Assembly (NCBI RefSeq): GCF_034377145.1
Contig: NZ_CP139710.1
Span: 1-64,000, forward strand
Origin: Sulfitobacter sp. OXR-159
GTDB lineage: Bacteria > Pseudomonadota > Alphaproteobacteria > Rhodobacterales > Rhodobacteraceae
Length of the DNA: 64,000 nucleotides
Direction of reading: 5' to 3'
In this document: in pieces, positions 34,575-42,676 of the stretch
Position numbering within the stretch: position 1 is the first letter of the stretch
How the letters are laid out: each line of letters begins with the position of its first letter
The notes under the pieces: generated by a model
The model's database searches: none
Seen by the model: only the letters and a program-made list of their open reading frames with translations
Told to the model about the DNA's origin: nothing
Made by a program: the position numbers and the translations under genes

Positions 34575-34838
34575 ATGAAGTTCGAGTATGACCCCGACAA
34601 AAGCGCCGCGAACCGTGAAAAGCACGGGATCGACTTTGATGAAGCCCAGGCCCTCTGGGATGATCCTTATCTGATCGAGGCTCCTGCCAACGTCACGGAT
34701 GAGCCACGCTTTCTGGCGGTTGGCATGATTGGGGCCAGACACTGGACGGCTGTCTACACATACCGGAGCGACCGGGTGCGGATTATCTCCGTGCGCCGCG
34801 CTCGCAAGCAGGAGATTGACCACTATGAAGGCGACTGA
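34575..34838 (+). CDS. brnT: BrnT-family ribonuclease toxin
   Basis: An 87-residue RelE-fold toxin. Family features are MKFEYDPDKSAANREKHGIDF, ALWDDP, and the C-terminal YTYRSDRVRIISVRRARKQEI with the RRAR segment. The start was taken at the ATG of MKFEYD; four more residues (MLPL) are possible. It overlaps brnA by 14 bp. BrnT cleaves RNA and is neutralised by BrnA. The pair looks intact. Confidence 0.93.
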   Translation: MKFEYDPDKSAANREKHGIDFDEAQALWDDPYLIEAPANVTDEPRFLAVGMIGARHWTAVYTYRSDRVRIISVRRARKQEIDHYEGD

Positions 34839-35040
34839 ATTCGACGAACGCTTCGACGCGGGCGAAGACATGTCCGCCCATGTCGACTGGACAAAGGCAC
34901 GCCGCCTCAATGTCGAGGCCAAGCGGGTGAACGTGGATTTCCCGACCTGGGTCGTTGCCGGTCTGGACAGGCAAGCCCAGAAGCTTGGCATCACCCGTCA
35001 GGCGCTGATCAAGATGTGGATCGCGGAGCGGCTAGAGTAA
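34825..35040 (+). CDS. brnA: BrnA-family antitoxin
   Basis: A 71-residue protein with a ribbon-helix-helix-like C-terminal domain (RVNVDFPTWVVAGLDRQAQKLGITRQALIKMWIAERL) and an acidic N-terminus that would wrap the toxin. It overlaps brnT, toxin first and antitoxin second, as in the family. It should autorepress through the palindrome at 34547-34563. Confidence 0.92.
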   Translation: MKATEFDERFDAGEDMSAHVDWTKARRLNVEAKRVNVDFPTWVVAGLDRQAQKLGITRQALIKMWIAERLE

Positions 35041-35070
35041 ACTGATCGAGTTTAGCCAGTCCTGGACCAG

Positions 35071-35787
35071 CTACGCGAGTTGTCGTTCGAGCTTGAGTTT
35101 CCGAGCCTCCCAATCCGGCATGATGCGCCTCAAGAGGTCAAAGAAGGCGGGTCCATGATGGGGGTGCTCGATATGGCACAGCTCGTGCGTGATCACATAG
35201 TCGATAGCTTCCGTGGAGGCACCGATCAGCGCCCGGTTGAGCACCAGATTCCGCCGTCCTGTCATTGACCCCCACCGAAAGCTCAGCTCTCGAATGATGA
35301 GACTGTTCGGAACGACCTTCTCAGGGTTTGGAAAGCGCCCTCGGCAGATGTCCAAGCGTTCCACGAATTTAATCTGGGCACGCTGCAACATCCAGTCTCG
35401 CACAAGCTCACGGGTGTGGGCGGCTCGACCTGGCTTCGTGCTCCAAACCATCAGCTGACCGCGCTGCATCTTGACGGAGCTTTGTATGCCGGGGATCACC
35501 TTAAGTTTATACTGCCGCCCCAAGTACAAGTGGGTCTCGCCGCCGATATACCGGCGTTCTGGCGTTTTGGGCTGGAACTGGTCGTAGTAGCGCAGCTGCT
35601 TGCATATCCACGGCGCGCGTTTGCGCACCTTCTCGATGATACGTTCAGAGCTCGCGTCCTCGGGCGCGACAACCTCGACCTGCTGGTTGGGCAAGACGCT
35701 TATGGACAGGGTCTTGCGAACCCGCCTCACGACAGAAAAACGGATCGTCTCGCTGCCGAAGCTAGCCTCAAGAACCTCGGGACTCAT
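35071..35787 (-). CDS. YgjP-type metallopeptidase associated with type I restriction genes
   Basis: A 238-residue putative zinc metallopeptidase (formerly DUF45). The metal site is HELCHIEHPHHGPAFF (about residues 201-216), and RELSFRWGSMTGRRNLVLN is the other conserved block. There is no signal peptide. Its ATG overlaps the hsdR stop (ATGA), so it was the last gene of a type I restriction operon, a common arrangement. Its role there is not known. It seems intact although the restriction gene is truncated. Confidence 0.88.
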   Translation of the reverse strand: MSPEVLEASFGSETIRFSVVRRVRKTLSISVLPNQQVEVVAPEDASSERIIEKVRKRAPWICKQLRYYDQFQPKTPERRYIGGETHLYLGRQYKLKVIPGIQSSVKMQRGQLMVWSTKPGRAAHTRELVRDWMLQRAQIKFVERLDICRGRFPNPEKVVPNSLIIRELSFRWGSMTGRRNLVLNRALIGASTEAIDYVITHELCHIEHPHHGPAFFDLLRRIMPDWEARKLKLERQLA

Positions 35788-36708
35788 CCGGGGAACCTAG
35801 CCCGCGCGATATCCATGATCCGCAGCTCGATGTCGTCGAGAAGGTCAAGGGGAATGTCGATGCCCTTCTCGTCGCGCACGACATCGAAGAAATAGTCATC
35901 GATAGCGTTGCGCATATTGTTCTGCGCCATCTCGTTCGACCAGACATCGACAATGTGGTGATCCTTGACGATCCCGATGATCGACTGCGCGACATCGGCT
36001 GTCACAGTATCCTCAACACCGCCGTTGATCTCCTTCAGGATCGGTTCAAGGACGCCGAAGACAGCCTGAGCGTCCGTGTCTCCCTTGATGCTTTCAGGCA
36101 TGTCACGGCCATGGTCGCGACGCGCGACGCGAGCCGCCAAGTCCACGACTGTCTTGAGGTAATCCTTCTCCGAAATCCGTTTCTCGCGATAGTCGCGGAT
36201 CGTCTCAGCGAGCATCTCGGAGAACTGCCTGTAGAAGGAGGGGTCTTGCTCCATCTTTTCTGTGATCGTGCGCTTGGTGGCGCTTGCAATGCGATCCGCC
36301 TTGGAGGCGGCAGTTTTGCCCTCTTCTTCGATCACAGCATTCAACGCATCAGGATCGTTGATATTCACTAAGTCAATGATCACCTCCGCAAGCTTCGCCG
36401 TGACATGATCGTCGAGCAGTTTCTGAATCTTGGGCTCGAACTCTTTCACATCGACGGTTTCCTGATAGCGCAGCTGGACTGAGCGCTTCAGCTCGGAGAA
36501 GGCTTTCCAATCCTTCGTAAAGGTGGAAACCGCCGCCTCGTCAAAAACGTCATAAAGCTTCTCTGAGGAAAGTGAGATGTGCAGGCAGCGGCCATAGTCC
36601 TTCAGCCGAGAATAGAAGTCTGCTCGCTTAGCGTCGTCAGCCAAGAGCTGCTCGAACTGTTCCATGTCCTTCTTGTTGCGAACCTCCTTGAAGGGCATTG
36701 CCAAGTTG
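35784..36708 (-). pseudogene. hsdR: HsdR type I restriction enzyme, C-terminal fragment
   Basis: About 305 residues of the C-terminal helical domain of HsdR (NKKDMEQFEQLLADDAKRADFYSRLKDYGRCL; QAVFGVLEP; ending LRIMDIARARFPG). The nuclease and the two RecA-like helicase domains are missing, because the IS6-family element at 36694-37503 has removed everything upstream. No hsdM or hsdS is present in this window. The restriction system is therefore dead here. Confidence 0.85.
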
Positions 36709-37503
36709 GGTGATCGTGGGCGCAAGGGGGCGTGGCGTGAGCGCTTATGCGGTCATCTGGAGCGCATAGTCGTTCCACAGGCTGAAGGCGTCAGCCCGTG
36801 CGTGGCGGTATGAAGATGCGGTGAGACGATAGCGACGGGGACGGAAGAGGGTGTTTATCTGATCATGGGCCGCGAGGAATCTCTGCACCTGTCGTTGGGA
36901 CTTGAAGCGCCCCATGATTTTCTCTCGCCGTCGCGTTGGTCTATGTGAGCCCTCGATCCGGTTGTTCAAGCCCTTGTGTACCCGATGATCGGCGTCGGGA
37001 GCGAGCTTCCGGATCGGCGCAAAATAGCTGCGCAGTTTGTCGGTGATCACCACACGGGGCTGGCCGAACTGCGCGATGAGCCTTGCCAGAAAGCGCTTTG
37101 CCGCCCTGGCATTTCTGCGGGTTTGCACGAGGATGTCGAGCGTGTCGCCATTGGCATCCACGGCCCGCCACAGCCAGTGCTTCTTGCCACGGATCGGGAT
37201 AACCACCTCGTCCAGATGCCAGTTGTCTGAAGGCGCTGGCCGGTCTCGTAGGATGCGGGTCGAGAAATGCCCGCCAAAGCGGTTGACCCAAAGCCTGATG
37301 CTCTCGCGGCTCACGATCACGCCGCGCTCGGCCAAAAGGTCCTCGACGTCCGCCGTGCTCAAAGCAAAACGGTGCCAGGCCCAGACGGCATAGGCAATGA
37401 TCTCCCGGGGAAAGCGAAAGCCCTTCAGGCGCGGCATGGATGACGGCAGTTTCATCCGAGATCCTGTAGCAGGGGCTCCACGACACAACAACTTGGCAAT
37501 GCC
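36694..37503 (-). mobile_element. IS6-family insertion sequence
   Basis: An 810-bp element with perfect 15-bp inverted repeats (GGCATTGCCAAGTTG at 36694-36708; inverted at 37489-37503). The expected 8-bp target duplication is not there: the left flank is CCTTGAAG, the right flank TCAGCTTT. IS6 elements make replicative deletions, and the truncation of hsdR fits an adjacent deletion. Confidence 0.92.
36745..37491 (-). CDS. IS6-family transposase
   Basis: A DDE transposase of about 230-248 residues. Catalytic residues are visible in NWHLDEVVIPIRGKKHWLWRAVD (first Asp), VVITDKLRSYFAPI (second Asp) and NNRIEGSHRPTRRREKIM (Glu). A plausible start is MKLPSSMPRLKGFRFPREII at about 37455, since the first 12 residues of the open frame lie in terminal sequence. 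The gene is intact. Confidence 0.93.
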   Translation of the reverse strand: MLCRGAPATGSRMKLPSSMPRLKGFRFPREIIAYAVWAWHRFALSTADVEDLLAERGVIVSRESIRLWVNRFGGHFSTRILRDRPAPSDNWHLDEVVIPIRGKKHWLWRAVDANGDTLDILVQTRRNARAAKRFLARLIAQFGQPRVVITDKLRSYFAPIRKLAPDADHRVHKGLNNRIEGSHRPTRRREKIMGRFKSQRQVQRFLAAHDQINTLFRPRRYRLTASSYRHARADAFSLWNDYALQMTA

Positions 37504-37656
37504 TCAGCTTTTGTGGAGCGATCCCAACAGCATAGAGAATATCGCTGTTGCCTGCGGCAAAGAATATAACCGAACATACTGCAATCTCTAATTAACATAA
37601 GTTAGCTTATGGGGATTCGGGACAAGCTGGCGGCGTTACCCTCAAATGTGATTATT

Positions 37657-38946
37657 GGGCACCTCGATTTTTGAACAATTTTTGGTAGTTTGGCGGCGCG
37701 GGCGGCCTGAAGCAGGATCGTGGCTTTCGTCTGGCAATTGGCAGAGCCTCGCAACCGCTGTATTGCGGCCTTCAAGCCTTGTTTGTCATGCTTTGACGCG
37801 TGATCGGTTCTTGGATCGCCCGGTATTCACGCCGGACACGGGTTGATGCGGCGCAGTTGAACGAGGCGTCGCATGTTATATGCGAGGTTCTTCATCCCGA
37901 TCCTAGCCTTGGCTCGCACCAGACCAATGCTACGCACAAGGGTGCCACCCATGTCGTTGGTCTGTGCGCCGAATACATGTTCCACCCGGACCCGAACGGT
38001 GGATTTGGTCCGATTGCTGCCCTTGGCCTGATCTGTGAGAGGTTTGCCGCGTTTCCCCTTACGGTGGATGTGACTTTTCAGCTTCCGCGCGCGCAATTTC
38101 GCCTCCGTCTCCTCGGACCGATAGGCCGCATCCGCCCACACACCGGAGCCGGTATTGCCTCGCATCAGCAGGTGATCCACCGCTTGACTGTCATGCAGCG
38201 CGGCATCGCTGACGTGATAGCGCCGGACCAGCTTGTGCTTTCGGTCGACGTTCACATGGTTCTTGTAGCCGTAATGGCTCTTGCCGTGCTTTTTCGTCCA
38301 GCGCGCGTCCACGTCCTTCTGGCTGCGCTTGGCGGGCTTGTTTTCCCAATGCTCGGGGTTCTCGCCCTTCTTGATTGACGCGTTCTCGTCGCGCGTGTTG
38401 TGATTGCGCGGCACCGCCACAATAGAGGCATCAAGAATTTGCCCACCCCGAGCGATATACCCCTGCCGCGCCAAATACCCGTCAAATTGACGAAACAGCT
38501 CTTCCACCTTGCCCGCCTGCGCCAGCGCATCGCGATACAGCCACACCGTCTTTGCATCCGGCACCCGGTCCGCAAGGCTAAGTCCCAGAAACCTCATAAA
38601 GGACAGCCGGTCACGGACCTGATATTCGATCTGATCGTCCGACAGGTTGTAGAGTGCGCTCAGCACCAGCGTCTTGAACATCAGCACAGTGTCCATCGGC
38701 TTGCGGCCTGCGCGCGACTTGCGCTCCGCATCAGGCTTGCGCCAAACCTCATCCAAAATAGAACGAAACTCCTCCCACGGCACGACCGCATCGATCTCAA
38801 CCAATGGGTCCTTCTTCGCGTCAAGGCTCGCATAGCGGTCGGAAAGATCAAAGAAACCCATCTGCGTCATTGCCGTCTCCCCTGTGCCGGTTCGTCCCAT
38901 CAAAGATAACGCAGCACCGGGGTTGGGGCAATTTTTAGAGGTGCCC
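37657..38946 (-). mobile_element. IS5-family insertion sequence, copy 2 (intact)
   Basis: A 1290-bp element with terminal GGGCACCTC inverted repeats and a 4-bp duplication TATT (37653-37656 and 38947-38950), so this was a clean insertion. It is in the same orientation as copy 1, and the two direct repeats enclose 19.7 kb (17.9-37.7 kb). Recombination between them could excise or duplicate the metal-resistance and toxin-antitoxin block. Confidence 0.92.
37827..38900 (-). CDS. IS5-family transposase (copy 2)
   Basis: A 357-residue transposase with DDE residues in ILDASIV, WADAAY and VRVEHVFG. It is intact, and both terminal repeats are present, so this copy is likely active. It differs from copy 1 by at least one residue (Gln in LTDQAKGSN). 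A TTG three bases upstream is an alternative start. Confidence 0.94.
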   Translation of the reverse strand: MGRTGTGETAMTQMGFFDLSDRYASLDAKKDPLVEIDAVVPWEEFRSILDEVWRKPDAERKSRAGRKPMDTVLMFKTLVLSALYNLSDDQIEYQVRDRLSFMRFLGLSLADRVPDAKTVWLYRDALAQAGKVEELFRQFDGYLARQGYIARGGQILDASIVAVPRNHNTRDENASIKKGENPEHWENKPAKRSQKDVDARWTKKHGKSHYGYKNHVNVDRKHKLVRRYHVSDAALHDSQAVDHLLMRGNTGSGVWADAAYRSEETEAKLRARKLKSHIHRKGKRGKPLTDQAKGSNRTKSTVRVRVEHVFGAQTNDMGGTLVRSIGLVRAKARIGMKNLAYNMRRLVQLRRINPCPA

Positions 38947-39175
38947 TATTGTGAGAAAGCAGTATTTACCTAACGGGAGGGATCGGTATGGGAGCTGTTT
39001 ACAGCCAACTGAGTATAGCCTGCCTTTTATGTCGAAGAGCAAAGATTCAGGTACCGTTAAGCAACAGCGCTATCTACTCGCCGGCGCATCCTACCTAAGA
39101 GAAATAGCCTATAGGTCCTTCATGTATTATTAAAACATGTTGCAAGAACAAGGACAAAGCACGCGAGGGAAAACA

Positions 39176-39580
39176 ATGGCTATAAAACAGTCCAAAAGCC
39201 TCATACGTGCACTTCTGATTCTGATGCTCTTGGGAGCCATTTGGCTTCCTAAAGAAAGGCGAATGACCGTTTTTTTGACAGGTTACAGCTATTGGGACAA
39301 CACGCCCCCGGCCTCAGCCATCATTGGCCGCCCCGTCATACATGAAGTTGCTGCGGGGGTAGGAACTTACGACGATCCTGTAACCTTAGCGGTGGGCTGG
39401 CGGATAGATGAAGGTAAAGTGTCAGAAGATTTCCAACCTGGTACGAGGTTTTATATTCCACGATTGCGAAAATATGCGATTGTTGAAGACCTGTGTGGGG
39501 ATGGTGCTAAACCACAAGGTGGGCCATGTCACATCGGTTGGGAAGGGTACCATTGGCTAGATATTTATGTGGATGTGTGA
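39176..39580 (+). pseudogene. Secreted 3D/double-psi barrel-like protein, C-terminus cut by IS21-family element
   Basis: A 134-residue product with a start preceded by GCGAGGGAAAACA. An N-terminal signal-anchor lies at about residues 8-28 (SLIRALLILMLLGAIWL). The rest shows FLTGYSYWDNTPPASAIIGRP, DPVTLAVGW, FQPGTRFYIPRLRKYAIVEDLCGDG and CHIGWEGYHWLDIY, a pattern seen in 3D-type/double-psi barrel proteins and in small secreted relatives. An exported cell-wall or surface role is possible. The stop codon belongs to the IS element that starts at 39576, so the last codons are lost. Confidence 0.55.
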
Positions 39581-39677
39581 ACGGCGGAGCAATACTCGGC
39601 CACGGTAGCGACGGCATAGTGTTGTCGCGGGCGGCGTAAAAGTCGTCCACTTTTGCCCTTTCGGATTTCGGGAGGGC

Positions 39678-41183
39678 TTGGGGATATACACCGTGGACTT
39701 GTATTTGAAGGTGCGTCACGCTCATTTCCAGGATGGATTGAGCGGGCGTCAGATTGCCCGGGATTTTGGGATCAGCCGGGACAGTGTTGCGAAGATGTTG
39801 GCCTATTCGGAACCGCCGGGATATCGGCGGACAGCGCCGATCAGGCGCCCGAAGCTGGATGCGTTCACCAGCCAGATGGACCAATGGCTTGCTGAAGACA
39901 GGAGCCGCCCTCGCAAGCAGCGTCACACCGCCAAGCGTATTTTCGAGCGGTTGCGGGACGAGTGCGGTTTTGATGGCAGCTACACCATCGTCAAGGATTA
40001 CGTTCGAGACCGGAAGCGGACCGGCAAGGAGATGTTCGTGCCGCTGAGCCATCCGCCCGGTCATGCACAGGCCGATTTTGGTGAAGCGCTTGTCGTGATC
40101 GGCGGCGTCGAGCAGAAGGCACACTTCTTTGCCCTCGATCTGCCGCACAGCGATGCATGCTACATCCGGGCCTATCCTGCGGCCAATACCGAGGCGTGGC
40201 TTGACGGCCATGCCCATGCCTTTGCGTTCTTCGGCGCGGTTCCCCAGTCGGTTCTTTATGACAATGACCGCTGCCTGGTAGCCCGGATTCTGCCGGATGG
40301 CTCCCGGCAAAGAACCCAGCGGTTCAGCGCGATGTTGTCGCATTACGTGATCCGGGACCGCTATGGCCGTCCCGGCAAGGGCAATGACAAAGGGGCCGTG
40401 GAGGGGCTGGTCGGCTACGGACGTCGCAACTTCATGGTGCCGATCCCGTCCTTTCCGGACTGGCACGCGTTCAACGCTCACCTGGAAGAGCAGTGCCGCA
40501 AGCGCCAGGGTGATGTTCTGCGTGGCCACAAGGTCAGCATCGGGGAACGGCTGAAGGCCGATCTCGCGGCGATGCGGGATTTGCCCGGCACTCCCTTTGA
40601 GGCCTGTGAGTTGCAAAGTGGCCAGGTCACATCGACATCGGTGGTGCGTTATCGCGGCAATGATTATTCGGTGCCGGTTGCCTACGGCCACCGTGCGGTC
40701 TGGATCAAGGGCTTCGTGACCCGGGTTGTCATCGGCTGCGGCGCCGAGGTGATCGCTGAGCATTCGCGCTCCTATGACACCGGCGACATGGTGTTTGATC
40801 CACTGCATTACCTGGCGCTGATCGAACGCAAGATCATGTCCTTCGATCAGGCCGCGCCTCTGCAGGGCTGGGAGTTGCCCGAAGCGTTCAAAACCCTGCG
40901 CCGACTGCTGGAAGCCCGGCAGGGAAAGGCCGGCAAGCGCGAGTATGTGCAGGTCCTGCGCCTTCTGGAGCGCTTCGAGATTGACGTGCTGCATCTTGCC
41001 GTCAAAGATGCCTTGCGAATGGGAGCGGTCAGCTTCGATGCAATCAAGCACCTGATCTTGTGCAGGGTCGAGCAAAGGCCTCCGAGGCTGGATCTGGATG
41101 TCTATCCCTTCCTGCCCAGAACCAACATCACCACCACCTCCGCCGCATCCTACATGAGCCTGCTGGCAGGAGGTGGGGCATGA
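39678..41183 (+). CDS. istA: IS21-family transposase IstA (element A)
   Basis: A 501-residue transposase with a helix-turn-helix (DGLSGRQIARDFGISRDSVAKML), and catalytic residues in HAQADFGEALVV (Asp), LYDNDRCLV (Asp) and DKGAVEGLVGYGRR (Glu). The C-terminal half holds the SVPVAYGHRAVWIKGFV domain. The start is TTG at 39678 or GTG at 39690. It overlaps istB by 4 bp (ATGA). Confidence 0.92.
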   Translation: MGIYTVDLYLKVRHAHFQDGLSGRQIARDFGISRDSVAKMLAYSEPPGYRRTAPIRRPKLDAFTSQMDQWLAEDRSRPRKQRHTAKRIFERLRDECGFDGSYTIVKDYVRDRKRTGKEMFVPLSHPPGHAQADFGEALVVIGGVEQKAHFFALDLPHSDACYIRAYPAANTEAWLDGHAHAFAFFGAVPQSVLYDNDRCLVARILPDGSRQRTQRFSAMLSHYVIRDRYGRPGKGNDKGAVEGLVGYGRRNFMVPIPSFPDWHAFNAHLEEQCRKRQGDVLRGHKVSIGERLKADLAAMRDLPGTPFEACELQSGQVTSTSVVRYRGNDYSVPVAYGHRAVWIKGFVTRVVIGCGAEVIAEHSRSYDTGDMVFDPLHYLALIERKIMSFDQAAPLQGWELPEAFKTLRRLLEARQGKAGKREYVQVLRLLERFEIDVLHLAVKDALRMGAVSFDAIKHLILCRVEQRPPRLDLDVYPFLPRTNITTTSAASYMSLLAGGGA

Positions 41184-41944
41184 CGGATGCACCCGAACTG
41201 CTGCTGGCCCACCATCTCAAAACGCTTCGGCTGCCCACGTTCCTGCGTGAACATGACAAGCAGGCCCGTATCTGCGCCGCTGAAGGCGTAGATCACGTGC
41301 GTTACCTGGCCCGGCTGACCGAGCTGGAACTGATCGACCGGGAACGGCGCATGGTGGAACGCCGGATCAAGGCCGCAAAGTTCCCGACCATCAAAAGCCT
41401 GGACAGCTTCGACTTCAAGGCGATTCCGTCGCTCAACAAGATGATGGTGCTGGAGCTGGCGCGCTGCGAATGGATCGAACGCAAGGAGAATGTGATCGCG
41501 CTCGGTCCCTCCGGCACCGGCAAGACCCATGTCGCCCTCGGGCTGGGACTGGCTGCCTGCCAGAAAGGATTGCCTGTCGCCTTCGTGACCGCCGCAGCCC
41601 TCGTGCACGAGATGATGGAGGCCCGCGACGAAAAACGCCTCCTGCAACTCCAGCGCAAACTCGCCAAGGTCAAACTGCTGATCATCGACGAGCTGGGATT
41701 CGTCCCCTTGAGCAAAACCGGCGCCGAGCTTCTGTTCGAGCTGATCTCACAGCGCTACGAGCGAGGGTCGACCCTGATCACAAGCAACCTGCCCTTCGAG
41801 GAGTGGACCGAAACCTTCGGCACCGAACGCCTGACCGGCGCGCTGCTGGACCGGCTGACACACCACGTCAACATCCTCGAGATGAACGGCGAAAGCTACC
41901 GCCTCAATCAAAGCCGCGCCCGCCTCGCCGCCGCTAACAAATAA
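41180..41944 (+). CDS. istB: IS21-family helper ATPase IstB (element A)
   Basis: A 254-residue AAA+ ATPase. The Walker A motif is GPSGTGKTHVA, Walker B LLIIDELGFVPL, followed by the sensor region STLITSNLPFEEW. It starts at the ATG that overlaps the istA stop. IstB helps IstA in target selection. The gene is complete and ends about 140 bp from the right end. Confidence 0.93.
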   Translation: MTDAPELLLAHHLKTLRLPTFLREHDKQARICAAEGVDHVRYLARLTELELIDRERRMVERRIKAAKFPTIKSLDSFDFKAIPSLNKMMVLELARCEWIERKENVIALGPSGTGKTHVALGLGLAACQKGLPVAFVTAAALVHEMMEARDEKRLLQLQRKLAKVKLLIIDELGFVPLSKTGAELLFELISQRYERGSTLITSNLPFEEWTETFGTERLTGALLDRLTHHVNILEMNGESYRLNQSRARLAAANK

Positions 41945-42082
41945 ACCTCACAGAATTGGCCTGACGGCCAATGCGCCTTGGACCGGGCTTGCTATATGAG
42001 GGCCGCACGCTCCAAGGCGCTCGCCCCAAACTGGCCGACTTTTGCTCCGCCACAATGGCCGAATTTTACTCCGCCGTTGACA

Positions 42083-42676
42083 GGGCTGCAGTTGAACCCT
42101 CTGACCACCTATTATTCTGACTACACCATTGTCCCAAGCTTCTGGGCGCACTTGAGCGCTGACGTCGGGGCGCATTAAAACATTCCGGATGCCGGACGCG
42201 CGAAGCCCCGATGGAGCCATTGCTATGGGTTGCATGTCACAGGCGATGGTTTGTCTTACAGCCATGTGCAGGGATTGCGGAGCGTCATTTCCCCATAAAA
42301 TGGCCTCCAAGGCACGGCGGGCTTCGTAGGCGGCCCGTGCTTGGAAATAAGGGGTCATACTGCCTAACTGTTTCACCCAAGGCACGACCTGCACCAGCCC
42401 CGGCGTTTTTTCCGCGCGTTGTGTCAAGGTGCGAGAAAGCGCGCTGTTTGGCCCCAACTGACTTTGGCTGGGGTCAAGCAAGCAGGTGATAGGTAAGCCA
42501 TTGCGGGCGAAAGTATCTAACACGATGGCGGTTCGCGGGGGGGATGTTCTGCTGTCTAAGCCATCAAGGACCACAAGGGTATTTTGAGGTGTGACCGTAG
42601 TGCTCTCTGCAGTGGTGGCTCCAGAAAGAAGCAACGGGGCTGCGGTCCCCCATTTGAGAAAAGTTCGACGCTTCAT
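42083..42676 (-). pseudogene. Tat-exported polysaccharide-locus protein, 3' end cut by IS21 element
   Basis: About 198 residues remain, starting with a twin-arginine signal (MKRRTFLKWGTAAPLLLSG). The mature part (TLVVLDGLDSRTSP, LPITCLLDPSQSQLG, QVVPWVKQLG) resembles a deacetylase-like or NodB-related fold without a clear metal site, but I cannot name the family with confidence. The start overlaps the stop of the GT2 gene by 4 bp, so it belongs to the same operon. The frame continues into the IS element until 41948. Confidence 0.6.

Larger units (their letters stand above)
39576..42082 (+). mobile_element. IS21-family insertion sequence A
   Basis: A 2507-bp element. Left end TGTGAACGGCGGAGCAATAC and the inverted right end match over about 27 bp. 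Extra internal copies of the terminal motif lie near both ends (39637 and 42029), as is usual for IS21. The flanks (GGATG on the left, GGGCT on the right) show no duplication, and each flanking gene is cut, so there was a deletion or recombination next to the element. Confidence 0.88.
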
